A stretch of 64,000 bases of DNA from Armatimonadota bacterium. Its GTDB lineage: Bacteria > Armatimonadota > Zipacnadia > JAUWAU01. The stretch covers positions 1 through 64,000 of the forward strand of contig JAUWAU010000020.1 in the NCBI GenBank assembly GCA_030601885.1. The letters run 5' to 3'. This document shows, piece by piece, positions 33,382-41,840 of this stretch (within the stretch, counting starts at the first letter, position 1; each line of letters starts with the position of its first letter). The position numbers were made by a program, and so were the translations under genes. The notes below the pieces were generated by a model. That model saw only the letters and a list, made by a program, of their open reading frames with translations. It did not search any database and was not told where the DNA came from.

Positions 33382-36015
33382 TCAGGGACCTTCCCTGATG
33401 GGTAGATGCACGGTGAACGTGGCACCAACATCAGGGTTGTTCGCTGCTTGTATGCTTCCTCCGTGTTCTTCGACAATTTGACGCGTGACGAATAAGCCGA
33501 TGCCCGACCCGACGGCCCGTGTGCTGAAGAACAGCTCGAATATCTCGTCGCCCACGTCACTGCTAAGGCCCACGCCGGTGTCGGAGAAGGCGACTGCCAC
33601 CGTGGCATCATCGCGCCACGTGCGTATCGTCAACTGCCCGCCCTCAGGCATAGCCTCGGCAGCGTTCTTTGCCAGATTCAGGAATGCCTGTTTGAGCTGC
33701 CGGGCATCGGCCAGCGTTGGCGGGAGGTCGGGGGCCAATGCCAGCTCCAGACGCCACGTCTCCCCATCGAAGTCGTCCCGCAGAAGCTGATAGGTGTCTG
33801 TCACAATCTCGTTGATATCGGACATCCCAAAGGCGACGGTGCGCGGTCTGGCCACGTAGAGGAGGTTATCCAGAATCTGCTCCAGGCGGTCGAGCTCCTC
33901 AACGATGATCTTCGAGCCCTGCTGCGCGTTCTCGCGATCTGTGGGATCGCGCAGTATGCTGCGCGCAAAGCCGCCCACCGTGGTGAGCGGGTTCCTGATT
34001 TCGTGTGCCACGCGAGCTGCCATCTTGCCGACAGCGGCTAACTGCTGCGCCCGGACCAGGCTTTCCTGAGCCATGTTCAGTTGCTCCAACGTCGCCTGCA
34101 GTTCCGCCGTTCCGAGCTCCAGGTCCCGATACGCCGCCGCATTCGCCAGGGCGATGCCAGCCTGCGCCGAGAACATGCCCAGCAGTTGCAGGTCCTCCTC
34201 GGTGATGGGTCGGCCGCTGTAGAGGTTATCGGCAATGATTACGCCCAGAGGCTCGTCCTGGGCTGTCAGTGGCACGGCCACGAACTCATTGCAGCCCAGC
34301 AGGTCCACAAACTCCTGGGACACGCGTGGATCGGCCCGTGCATCTGACATCACGATCGGCTGCCTGGTGGCGAGGGCCTCGGTGATGAACTGCTCCCCGT
34401 CCTGCAATCGGAACCTCATCTTCGTCACCAGTTCGTGCAGCGGCATGTGGTCCGTATCCAGCGCGTCGTCGGCGTCCAGGAAATCTCGCAGGCTCTTGTG
34501 GACCTCTGCCACATCGGACCAGATCCGATGCGCATCCTCTGCGCTCACCGGACCTACTGCCATGCGGCCCTCGAGCTGCTCCGCATTCTCGTCGATGAGC
34601 AGCAGGAAGGCGCGATTGAGTCCCAGACCTATCGCCGGACCGGCCGTCAGACACGTCAATATGGCGTGCAGGAGCCGGTCCATGTTGCGTGTCCGCTGCA
34701 TGGCCTGGCCGATCTCGTACAGCAGTGACAGACCGTAGGTGCGTTCCGCGACTGCCGTCACGTCATCCCATAAGAGGATGATCTGGCCCGCATCGCCGTT
34801 CTCCACCCGCCGTATTCTGAAGTTGAGCAGCTTCTTGCGTTCGTCCGGAGACGGCCAGCGCACCCCATCGAACTGCCGCGAGCCGCCATCGCTGGCCACG
34901 TGGTGAATGGCCTCCAGGAGTCCCTGCTGTTCCAGCACCTCCCCCGGAAACACCTCGACGACATTCTTCCCCTCCACCTCCTCGGCGCCGACCTGCCATT
35001 CCGCCAGACACTTCTCGTCGGCGCGGAGGATCCTCAAGTCGGTATCAAGCACGAGCATCGGTGAGGGCATGGACTGAATGATGCTTTCGTTCAGCGAGGT
35101 GAGCCAGGCCAACTGCGCCGTTCGCTCCTGCACCCGCCGCTCAAGCTCGGCTGCCTGTATGCGCCGCTGCCGCTCAAGCTCGACTCGTTCGCTCACGTCG
35201 TGGAGAATGGCCAAGCCTATAGGGCCATCGCCTACATCGATCACGCTCGCACTCACATCCACCGGCACCGTGGAGCCATCTTGGCGCGTCAGCGGCACGG
35301 CCTGGGCGGATTGTGACCCCGCCGAGGCCATGGTCTCGAACAACTGCCGCGCGAAGCGGCGCTCGCGATCCGGCCACAGACGAGCCAGGCTCATGCCCCG
35401 GAGCTCATCGCCGGAGTACCCGGTGAGCGCCTCGGTGCGGAGGTTGGCCGAGATGATCTGCCCGGTCGCGGGATCAACGGTAATAATGGCATCGCTCGCG
35501 TAGCGCAGCAACTGCCGGTGCCGCTCTTCGGAGCGTCGCAGCTCCCGCTGAGTAATGTCGGCATATAGCTCGTTGACCTTCAGCCGCAGTGCGTCGATCT
35601 CGCCGCGCACGAGGACGCACCCCGGCCATGGATCACCGGAGGCATGCTGTTTCCTCACGACGTCGAGCAGGCACTCCTCGAGCAGTATCCAGGCGCGGTT
35701 GAAGTCCGCGGCATCAAGGCCAGCGGCATACGCCCGCTGCGTCAGCGTCTCGAGGCGTTCGAAGGGCTCGGGCGCGCGGCGGTCTTTCATACGCGCCACG
35801 ATCAGGCGCAGCATGTCAGCCATGCCTGTCGCATACTGTTCGGTGGTCAGCCGTAGGGCCGGGGAATCGTCGGAAAAGACGCTATGCATCCGCTCGGCCC
35901 AATCTCGTGCTATGTCGGGTAAGGCGGGCTCGATGGCTTCCGCGACGGCGGCCGCAACCTCCGCATCGCGCCCCATATCCTCGTGCGCACGGACACGTCC
36001 GCGGTGCTCCCCCAC
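33382..36015 (-). CDS. Multi-domain sensor histidine kinase (PAS-PAS-GAF-HisKA-HATPase)
   Basis: An 877-residue, apparently soluble kinase. Residues ~15-155 are a helical sensory region. PAS domains lie at ~165-285 (HRQLLRYASDAIITVDPATG) and ~310-430 (SMPSPMLVLDTDLRIL). A GAF domain spans ~450-625 (FVAVPLTAQDEPLGVIIADN) and a coiled coil ~628-655. HisKA has the phospho-histidine motif AARVAHEIRNPLTTVGG. HATPase has the N box LNLAKNAAEAMPEGG, FSDTGVGLS and GSGIGLFVTRQIVEEHGG. No transmembrane segment is seen. The GTG start has GGGAGGTGAG upstream. It lies 26 nt after galT and 41 nt before the CheY-like gene, so the signal is probably cytoplasmic, such as metabolite, redox or light. Confidence 0.93.
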   Translation of the reverse strand: MGEHRGRVRAHEDMGRDAEVAAAVAEAIEPALPDIARDWAERMHSVFSDDSPALRLTTEQYATGMADMLRLIVARMKDRRAPEPFERLETLTQRAYAAGLDAADFNRAWILLEECLLDVVRKQHASGDPWPGCVLVRGEIDALRLKVNELYADITQRELRRSEERHRQLLRYASDAIITVDPATGQIISANLRTEALTGYSGDELRGMSLARLWPDRERRFARQLFETMASAGSQSAQAVPLTRQDGSTVPVDVSASVIDVGDGPIGLAILHDVSERVELERQRRIQAAELERRVQERTAQLAWLTSLNESIIQSMPSPMLVLDTDLRILRADEKCLAEWQVGAEEVEGKNVVEVFPGEVLEQQGLLEAIHHVASDGGSRQFDGVRWPSPDERKKLLNFRIRRVENGDAGQIILLWDDVTAVAERTYGLSLLYEIGQAMQRTRNMDRLLHAILTCLTAGPAIGLGLNRAFLLLIDENAEQLEGRMAVGPVSAEDAHRIWSDVAEVHKSLRDFLDADDALDTDHMPLHELVTKMRFRLQDGEQFITEALATRQPIVMSDARADPRVSQEFVDLLGCNEFVAVPLTAQDEPLGVIIADNLYSGRPITEEDLQLLGMFSAQAGIALANAAAYRDLELGTAELQATLEQLNMAQESLVRAQQLAAVGKMAARVAHEIRNPLTTVGGFARSILRDPTDRENAQQGSKIIVEELDRLEQILDNLLYVARPRTVAFGMSDINEIVTDTYQLLRDDFDGETWRLELALAPDLPPTLADARQLKQAFLNLAKNAAEAMPEGGQLTIRTWRDDATVAVAFSDTGVGLSSDVGDEIFELFFSTRAVGSGIGLFVTRQIVEEHGGSIQAANNPDVGATFTVHLPIREGP

Positions 36016-36041
36016 CGTTTCTCACCTCCCGCTGCCGCATC

Positions 36042-37124
36042 CTACGGTTCCACAGCCAGAGCCGCTGTGCTGTCATTAACAGTTGCCGGAGCGCCGGATG
36101 CCGCATATTGGCGCAGCCGATCGGCCGCAACTTCGGGTGCCACCGGATTGATGTAGAAGCCCGTGCCCCATTCAAAGCCCGCCATCCGCGTCACACGCGG
36201 CAGCAGCTCCAGGTGCCAGTGATAGTCCATCGCCAGCGTCCCCCAGTAGTCGGGGCGCCCAAGTCGGGGCACCATATTGGGTGCAGTGTGCAGCACGTAG
36301 TTGTACGGCGGGGTATTGAGGGCATCGACAACACGTCGCAGCGTGTCTTGCAGGGTGGCGCCGAATGCCATCAGCAGCGTCTCGTCCATGAGGCAGAAGT
36401 CGTGGCAATGTTGCTTGGGGAATATCACGACTTCGTACGGAAAGCGCGCGGCAAATGGGCACAAGACGACGAAGTGTTCCGTCTCCGAGACGACCCGCTC
36501 GCCAAGATGCAACTCCTGGCTAATGATGTCGCAGAAAATGCAACGCTCCTTGCTGCCGTAGTGCTCCCGGGCAGCGACCAGCTTGTCTTTCACTATCTTG
36601 GGCGTGATGGCCAGCGCAATGAGTTGCGAGTGGGGGTGGTCCAGGGACGCGCCCGCCACTGCGCCGGAATTGCGGAACGCCAGCACGTACCGCATGCGGT
36701 CGTCCCCTCGCAGATCGTTGATGCGCTCCTTGTATGCCGTCAGGATCTTGACGATGTGCGACTCACTCGCCTCGCGCAGCTTGAAGTCGTGCTCCGGGTG
36801 CTCGATAATCACTTCGTGGGCCCCGACGCCGTTCATCATGTCGTAGAGGCCGACCGCTTGCCGACCCAGCCCTCCCTCGATGGCCAATGCCGGGTACTTG
36901 TTGGGCACAACCCGAACCTCCCAGCCCGGTTCGTCCCTCTTAGTCCCCTCCTTGCGCACTGCCCATACCTCTGGTGGTGTCTTATCCTCGTTACCCTCAC
37001 AGAAGGGGCAAAAGCCTGTTGGCGGCGGGGAGGGATGCCCATCAAAAGTGAATGGTCTGTCGCCGCGCTCCGCGGCGATGATGACCCATCGGTCTATCAC
37101 TGGATCCTTGCGAAGCTGTGGCAT
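36042..37124 (-). CDS. galT: Galactose-1-phosphate uridylyltransferase (HIT superfamily)
   Basis: Transfers UMP between UDP-glucose and galactose-1-phosphate in the Leloir pathway, or acts as a related ADP- or UDP-sugar nucleotidyltransferase. ATG at 37124 has AGGAGA 9 nt upstream, giving 360 residues. Features are PQLRKDPVIDRWVIIAAERG, the zinc-type FCPFCEGNED, the active-site-like HPHSQLIAL, a second metal site ERCIFCDI, FPYEVVIFPKQHCHDFC and DYHWHLELLPRV with the second HxH. It heads the operon with the kinase, regulator, glgC and glgA. That suggests feeding of galactose into glycogen; the exact donor is not certain. Confidence 0.92.
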   Translation of the reverse strand: MPQLRKDPVIDRWVIIAAERGDRPFTFDGHPSPPPTGFCPFCEGNEDKTPPEVWAVRKEGTKRDEPGWEVRVVPNKYPALAIEGGLGRQAVGLYDMMNGVGAHEVIIEHPEHDFKLREASESHIVKILTAYKERINDLRGDDRMRYVLAFRNSGAVAGASLDHPHSQLIALAITPKIVKDKLVAAREHYGSKERCIFCDIISQELHLGERVVSETEHFVVLCPFAARFPYEVVIFPKQHCHDFCLMDETLLMAFGATLQDTLRRVVDALNTPPYNYVLHTAPNMVPRLGRPDYWGTLAMDYHWHLELLPRVTRMAGFEWGTGFYINPVAPEVAADRLRQYAASGAPATVNDSTAALAVEP

Positions 37125-37177
37125 CAAACGTTTTCTCCTGTTGTCCGTACCCATGCAGCCTGCGGCCCCGCACCGCA

Positions 37178-37206
37178 ATGATACTACTTCAGCGGTGTAT
37201 GGCCAA
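37178..37206 (-). promoter_or_regulatory. Possible promoter of the galT operon
   Basis: On the minus strand, TTGGCC, a 17-bp spacer and TATCAT, about 55 nt upstream of galT. The -35 match is weak. The rest of the gap to 37553 shows no gene or clear repeat. Confidence 0.4.
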
Positions 37207-37553
37207 GTCCCTTCGCCACTGGCCGGCCGGCGTGCCGGGGGCCGCTCGGTTCCCGAATGGCATGCTTTCCCTGTGCTGCAGTGGTCGGTGCTCGGCACAG
37301 GCGTCGCCACTGCACCTGGCAACGTGCGCCGAGCCGGGGCGTCCTATTGGCGCGCGCGGACCGGCGGTCCCGCCATCGCCTCGTCCTGCGCCTGCAATGA
37401 TATATCGGCCAGAAACAGCGAAACTGCATAGGGGCAAGCCCCTCAAACCGGAGTGGAGCAGCAGGAAACTCGCGGCCGTGCCAGGCTCTCCAGCGCGATC
37501 GCAGGCCCTCGGGTTGTAGCGCTCTCAGTCATGCGTGGAGCGCGGCAGACGGC

Positions 37554-38402
37554 TCAACGACGCCTCTGCCGCCGGGGCGGGCGTTCCACATCCCCGGTGT
37601 GCAGCGCACCATCCATCGCGCGTCTGATGTTGGCCGTCACCGCGTCGTAGAAGGTTGCATCCATGGCCAGGTCCACCGTACATGCGACGATGGCTCGGCG
37701 ATTGCGCGGCGCAATGGCAGCGATGGCGCCGTCAGGGGTGTGGATGCGACTGGCGAACCACTGGTAGCGCTTGCTTGTGTTGTTGGCCGAGACGTACATG
37801 AAGTTCTCGGCCGCTCGGCTCATGATGTGCGCTGGGGCCACCTCTCGCATCAACGCGTTAGGTGTTTCGCGCGACTGGTGAAACGAGTGCAACATGAGCC
37901 GCACGCCGCGCTTGTAATAGGCCCGATAGATCTCGGGGAAGCGGAAGTCATAACAAATGAGCATGCCGAGCTTGATCCCGTTGACGGTCTCAACCGCGAA
38001 CCGGGTGCCGGGGGTATAGTAACGCAGATCGCCCCGGGTGCAGAATCGCTTGTCATAGCGACGACGGAGCGTTCCGTTGGGATCAGCCAGGTACAGGCTG
38101 TTGTGGGGCTTGTCTGAGCCACGCGCCCGATGCGCCGTCCCGAAGCACAGCCACAGCTTCAGCTCCCGCGCCAACTCTCGAAGTCCGTCCGTCTCAGAGC
38201 GCAGCCTCGCCCAGTCGAAGCCATTCCACGTGTTGAACTCGGCTCCGGCGTAGCCGCTGAGGCACGCCTCGGAGAAATGCACCAGCTCTGCTCCCAGGTC
38301 TCGCGCTTGCCGCATCTGCTCCCGCATCGCACGGGCATTGCGGGCGATGTCCGCGGACACTGCAAACTGCGCCGTAGCAACTCGAAGCCGGCCGTGAGCC
38401 AT
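37554..38402 (-). CDS. Carbon-nitrogen hydrolase (nitrilase superfamily)
   Basis: A 282-residue amidase or nitrilase fold enzyme with the full catalytic triad: E45 (HFSEACLSGY), K118 (RRYDKRFCTRGD) and C150 (MLICYDFRFPE). It cleaves or forms C-N bonds in amides, carbamoyl compounds or nitriles; the substrate cannot be told from sequence. A supporting segment is HIMSRAAENFMYVSANNTS. AGGAGAG lies 5 nt before the ATG. The C-terminus is strongly basic (ERPPRRQRRR). It stands alone, convergent with nothing and preceded by a gap holding an orphan FlgD-Ig fragment on the other strand. Cytoplasmic location is likely, as no signal peptide is visible. Confidence 0.9.
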   Translation of the reverse strand: MAHGRLRVATAQFAVSADIARNARAMREQMRQARDLGAELVHFSEACLSGYAGAEFNTWNGFDWARLRSETDGLRELARELKLWLCFGTAHRARGSDKPHNSLYLADPNGTLRRRYDKRFCTRGDLRYYTPGTRFAVETVNGIKLGMLICYDFRFPEIYRAYYKRGVRLMLHSFHQSRETPNALMREVAPAHIMSRAAENFMYVSANNTSKRYQWFASRIHTPDGAIAAIAPRNRRAIVACTVDLAMDATFYDAVTANIRRAMDGALHTGDVERPPRRQRRR

Positions 38403-38689
38403 TGGTACTCTCCTGGCATCGCGCGGCGCGCCCCGACGGTCGCCAGTGCTGCCCTCGGGCTCGCCGGGGGGGAGAGCAACGCGCCTGAGGCAGAACGCGT
38501 TTTGGTCTCTGCTTGTGTAGGTTCGCCGTCCATTGTACGGCTTCCTCTGATACGATCGAGGGCGCGGAGGTCACGCGTGGATCGCCGCGAACCTGTTCCC
38601 TGGTAGGGGGCCTGGCGCAGATGGTGCACAAAGGCTGTGGCCTGGGACGACGACGGCTCGTCCGCGGAAGGGCTGTTGCTTGTGCGCCG

Positions 38690-38962
38690 GGGCAAAGACC
38701 GACGATTGGGGGAGCGGCAATCGCCTTCGGCCTTTCAGCGGATGCCGCTGTAGACATCAGCATCGTCAACGTCGCCGGACGCCTGGTGCAGCGCGTGCGG
38801 CAGGGATCAGAAGTGGAGCCCGGCAGCCACACCATCACCTGGACCGGCCGGTCGATGAACGATACGGCGCTCCCCAGTGGCACATACTTGTGCGTGCTAC
38901 GGGCGAAGGCGCCCGACGGCCAGCAGGCGCGCGCGGTGCGACCTATCAGCCTTGGCCGTTGA
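38690..38962 (+). pseudogene. Orphan 3' fragment of the FlgD-Ig sorting module
   Basis: About 85 residues (IAFGLSADAAVDISIVNVAG, TITWTGRSMNDTALPSGTYL, QQARAVRPISLGR) match the last part of the module at 2-715 and end at the same place. The similarity continues past the stop (TGAGGCGTG). No plausible N-terminal coding region precedes it. The bases at 38640-38690 hint at the earlier part of the module in shifted frames. It is most simply the remnant of a deleted secreted-protein gene. The open frame can be extended back to 38513, but that stretch looks non-coding. Confidence 0.65.
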
Positions 38963-39029
38963 GGCGTGTGCGCCGGTAACTGCGCGACATGCGCCAGATG
39001 GCTCGCGTCAGGGCGCGGTCGCTCGGGCC

Positions 39030-39815
39030 CTACTTGTTTCTTCCCTTGCCCTTCCCGCCCCGTTGGGCCCCCTGCCCCTTCGGCGCTTTGTCTTGGGCGG
39101 GAGCGGCGGCCACGCTATTGCTTGCCGGCTTGCCCGGTTTCCCGCTACTGCCTCGGAACGCCTGGCCTCCCTTGGGTTTTGCCGGCTGTTTCAGGCCGGG
39201 GCTCGACAGACCCACGGCGTTTGCCACTCTGTGCCAGGACCTCGCTCTATTCCGATGCGCCAGCAGATCACCGGGGCCTTTGCCAGACTTGGAGGAGAAG
39301 TCCAGCGCGATGAATATGTCTGGCAGTGAGTGCCCGCGGTCCTTGTATCGACGTACGTCATTGTGCGAGGCGCCATGGTACGTGGCCAAGAACCAGATCA
39401 GCGCGGACTCCTCGAAGGCTTTGTCGCCTCCCCTACCCGGCGTCAGCCCTTTGCGCATCTTGTTGAACGTCCCCGGGTGTATGCCCAGATCCTTGGCTAT
39501 CCTGCCCCAGCCGTGCCCTCGGGACCGCAACGCCGCCACGTGGTGATGGTCGCAGCCTGCCCGCCTCGCCAGGTACATCATGAGAACGATGTGGGAGAAG
39601 CACAGACGCTGGCGGTGATGGTAGGTGGCAACCACCTTGGTGTCCAACCCGAAGAAGCTGCCGATGGCGCCGATAAGCAGGGCCTCTCCGAGACTGACAT
39701 CGTCCACCACCACACCGACGCCAACGCGCACGTCACCCCAGGCCGCCGGTGTCGCCACCACCAGAGCCAGCAGCACCGCCAAGCCCAGCCACATCTTCGA
39801 CGACTGCCTGCCCAT
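39030..39815 (-). CDS. Secreted protein with two helical RGHGW-type repeats and a Gly/Lys-rich tail
   Basis: ATG at 39815 was chosen for AAAGGAG 10 nt upstream. A signal peptide follows (MWLGLAVLLALVVATPAAWG). Residues ~80-185 hold two related helical units. The first is MYLARRAGCDHHHVAALRSR with GHGWGRIAKDLGIHPG; the second is WFLATYHGASHNDVRRYKDR with GHSLPDIFIALD. The first resembles a repeat found in other exported bacterial proteins of unknown function. The C-terminal ~70 residues are low complexity (GLKQPAKPKGGQAFRGS, GAQRGGKGKGRNK) and very basic, suggesting contact with a polyanion such as nucleic acid or acidic polysaccharide. I do not recognise a named family. Confidence 0.65.
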   Translation of the reverse strand: MGRQSSKMWLGLAVLLALVVATPAAWGDVRVGVGVVVDDVSLGEALLIGAIGSFFGLDTKVVATYHHRQRLCFSHIVLMMYLARRAGCDHHHVAALRSRGHGWGRIAKDLGIHPGTFNKMRKGLTPGRGGDKAFEESALIWFLATYHGASHNDVRRYKDRGHSLPDIFIALDFSSKSGKGPGDLLAHRNRARSWHRVANAVGLSSPGLKQPAKPKGGQAFRGSSGKPGKPASNSVAAAPAQDKAPKGQGAQRGGKGKGRNK

Positions 39816-39956
39816 GCCCGCGTCACTCCTTTCTCGGCTCACATCTGCCCGCTCTTTATAGTCCTTTTCCGTGTGGTTACTGTTTGTTCACATGCTTATT
39901 GTAGGTGTGACGCAGCGCACGTCTCCCGGGCCCCCTGCTGAGCGCCCCACGGTCCG

Positions 39957-40522
39957 TCGATATGGACGCAGACAGGCTGGCGGGAGGCGAAGGCGGCTGT
40001 GTTTTACCAGGTGAAGCCAGGGCGTGGTGGCGCCAGGGAGGCGGCCCGGCATCCCAGCTATGTGGCGGCTATGGAGGGGGCTGAGGCGTTCGGGGAGCGA
40101 GTGTATGCCGAAGGCCAACAGCGGGGGGTGGAGCGCCGCGGGTTGCGGCGAGCGTTGGGCGATGGCGCGCCGTGGATTTGGAATCAGGTGGATCTACACT
40201 TCCCGGGCGCAGTGCAGGTGGTGGACTGGTATCATGCCATGCAGCGGATCAAGCAGGTAGGGCAGACGCTATACGGGGAGAGCGCATGCGGTATCCCCAG
40301 TTGCGCCGACGGCGACACCCGCTGGGCAGCGGCCCGGTGGAGACGGCGTGCAAGTATCTGATCGGCACCCGGTTCAAGCAGCCGGGCATGTGCTGGAGCC
40401 GGAGCGGAGCCGAAGCTATCCTGTGCCTCAGGACAGCTTTGCCTGTTAGAGGCATGGCTCTGACGGCCATCTTCAATAACTGCTACCAGCAGCTCATGCA
40501 CCAACTGCGCCCAGCCGCCTGA
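39957..40522 (+). pseudogene. Degraded ISKra4-family transposase
   Basis: Two frames carry pieces of one transposase. The first has TGWREAKAAVFYQV and DGAPWIWNQVDLHFPGAVQV followed by VDWYHAMQRIKQVG, the region with catalytic acids. The second has HPLGSGPVETACKYLIGTRF and KQPGMCWSRSGAEAILCLR, the conserved C-terminal block. The middle of the protein is missing and the frame shifts around 40260-40330; the N-terminus is also missing. It cannot be active. Terminal inverted repeats were not found. It sits just upstream of the tmRNA promoter. Confidence 0.75.
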
Positions 40523-40562
40523 TCCCAACTCTCGTGAGACATTGCGAGAGATATTGACCCGT

Positions 40563-40590
40563 TTGACGACCGCCCCCGTGGTGGTATACT
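40563..40590 (+). promoter_or_regulatory. Promoter of the tmRNA gene
   Basis: TTGACG (40563-40568), 16-bp spacer, TATACT (40585-40590), about 42 nt upstream of the mature tmRNA 5' end. Confidence 0.75.
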
Positions 40591-40631
40591 ATATGTAAAG
40601 GGATGCTACGAGCGTCCCAATGCATCGCAGT

Positions 40632-41000
40632 GGGGGCGATCGGATTCGACGGAGAGAGAGGTGGCAGAGGAAGCGAGCCGAGATTCCACCAATCTCGTTA
40701 AACGGTGGACAGCTAATACCTGCCGAGAGTGAACCTCTCGCACTCGCTGCTTAAGCGCAGCGACGTTCTCCCAGCCATCGCTGGTGTGGCTGGATAGAGC
40801 GCCAGATCAGCCAGCTACCGCGGCCGTGAGGCTCATAGCGGCATGCGGGAATTGAAGGCCTTTCGGGGCCGATGAGCTAGCGCCGGCGTAGCCGCGCGTC
40901 CAGGGCGCCGCCGGGGCGAAATTCAAAATGGGCGCTGCGCTCGGAGAAGCCTCTGTGGACTCCTCTTCGGACGCGGGTTCGATTCCCGCCGCCTCCACCA
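40632..41000 (+). ncRNA. ssrA: Transfer-messenger RNA (tmRNA)
   Basis: A 369-nt tmRNA that rescues stalled ribosomes and adds a degradation tag. The 5' end GGGGGCG pairs with CGCCTCC before ACCA (7 bp, one G-U). The 5' part has the conserved GATCGGATTCGACGG, and the T arm is GCGGGTTCGATTCCCGC. The tag reading frame at 40722-40754 is GCC GAG AGT GAA CCT CTC, then GCA CTC GCT GCT TAA. It encodes AESEPLALAA, with the usual hydrophobic ALAA end. The stop codon lies in the loop of a small hairpin (GCTGC and GCAGC), as in other tmRNAs. The CCA end is encoded and is also the start of a palindrome. Confidence 0.97.
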
Positions 41001-41050
41001 GCCTTCGCCAAGGCTTCGGCTGGCAAGCCGGAGCCTTGGCGAAGGCTGGT
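40997..41050. repeat. 19-bp inverted repeat beginning at the tmRNA ACCA end
   Basis: ACCAGCCTTCGCCAAGGCT (40997-41015) and its exact complement (41032-41050) enclose a 16-nt spacer with its own CGGCT/AGCCG hairpin. The first four bases are the discriminator and CCA of tmRNA. Confidence 0.9.
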
Positions 41051-41164
41051 GCCCGCCATAGCCCGACGGAGGAGGGCGACGGCGGGCTGCTTCCGCCTGA
41101 CGAGACGACCGCATGTCCCCTTCGGTGGCGAGCGTGCATCGCATGCATTGCAGGGGAAGCACGA

Positions 41165-41407
41165 ATGAAGTGTGTGTATCTGCTTCAGAGTCGCCGACGT
41201 CCCGATCAGCGTTACGTTGGGATCACGAACGACCTCGCCGAACGTCTGAAGGCCCACAACGCCGGCAAGGTGCGCCATACTTCGAAGTACGCGCCTTGGA
41301 ATGTGGTAGTGGTGATTCAGTTTCGGGACGATTCGCGGGCGATAGCATTTGAACGCTATCTGAAGTCTGGTTCTGGTCGTGCCTTTGCCAAGAGGCATTT
41401 CTGGTAG
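41165..41407 (+). CDS. GIY-YIG endonuclease-domain protein
   Basis: An 80-residue single-domain protein of the UvrC/GIY-YIG fold. Features are a VYLLQS first strand (VYL in the GIY position), YVGIT in the YIG position (Y17, G19), catalytic Arg27 in DLAERLKAHN, HTSKYAPW, and the metal-binding Glu63 in AIAFERYLKSGSGR. Length and motifs match the small stand-alone branch of the family. GGGGAAG precedes the ATG. It lies between two copies of a palindromic repeat, directly after tmRNA, so it is probably mobile or involved in mobility of these repeats. No fused DNA-binding domain is present. Confidence 0.88.
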   Translation: MKCVYLLQSRRRPDQRYVGITNDLAERLKAHNAGKVRHTSKYAPWNVVVVIQFRDDSRAIAFERYLKSGSGRAFAKRHFW

Positions 41408-41467
41408 CGACGTCGGTGAGCCGGTGTGTGCTGGGCTGGCGCATGTCAATGCTGCAGCTTCATCCAC

Positions 41468-41511
41468 CCTTCGCCAAGCCTTGGGCTTGCCAGCCGAAGC
41501 CTTGGCGAAGG
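41468..41511. repeat. Second copy of the tmRNA-linked palindrome
   Basis: Arms CCTTCGCCAAG and CTTGGCGAAGG (11 bp). The right arm and flank (TTGGCGAAGGCTGGTGCCCG and onward, 41502-41526) are identical to copy 1 for about 24 nt. The left side begins TCCACC, as in the tmRNA end. The spacer matches copy 1 best as its reverse complement. Confidence 0.8.
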
Positions 41512-41796
41512 CTGGTGCCCGCCATGGCCAAGCACCCTCGATGTTGCCGTCTCGATCTTTACATTTCCCATCAAACCTGGTAAGAACAGTAACAGAGGGC
41601 AGAGCCCACGGAGCATGGGGGCGCTTTGCGAATCTGTGGCGCTCCCAGACGTGTGGGTACGGTCCTCACCAGCAATCACCGCGACACGTGCAGAGCACCC
41701 CGCCGGCCGATGCCGCTCGGCCGCCGGCACTGCGCGGGCCGCTGCGGATATGGGCCTTCTCGCCGCCACCGGCAAGCCCTTGGCCAACGCAGGGCT

Positions 41797-41823
41797 AGCA
41801 GAAGGCCTTTTTTGCCTTTTGCT
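41797..41823. terminator. Terminator-like hairpin before the MNT gene
   Basis: AGCAGAAGGC and GCCTTTTGCT pair with one mismatch around a T-rich loop. Apart from this and the palindrome at 41468, the gap 41408-41840 contains nothing I can recognise as a gene. Confidence 0.4.
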
Positions 41824-41840
41824 GCATCGGAGCCTGGCCT

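Noticed and set aside
40877-41787. Minus-strand proteins with TSLRQGSGLPAEALAKAG-like segments
   Set aside because: They are translations of tmRNA and of the palindromic repeats, not genes.
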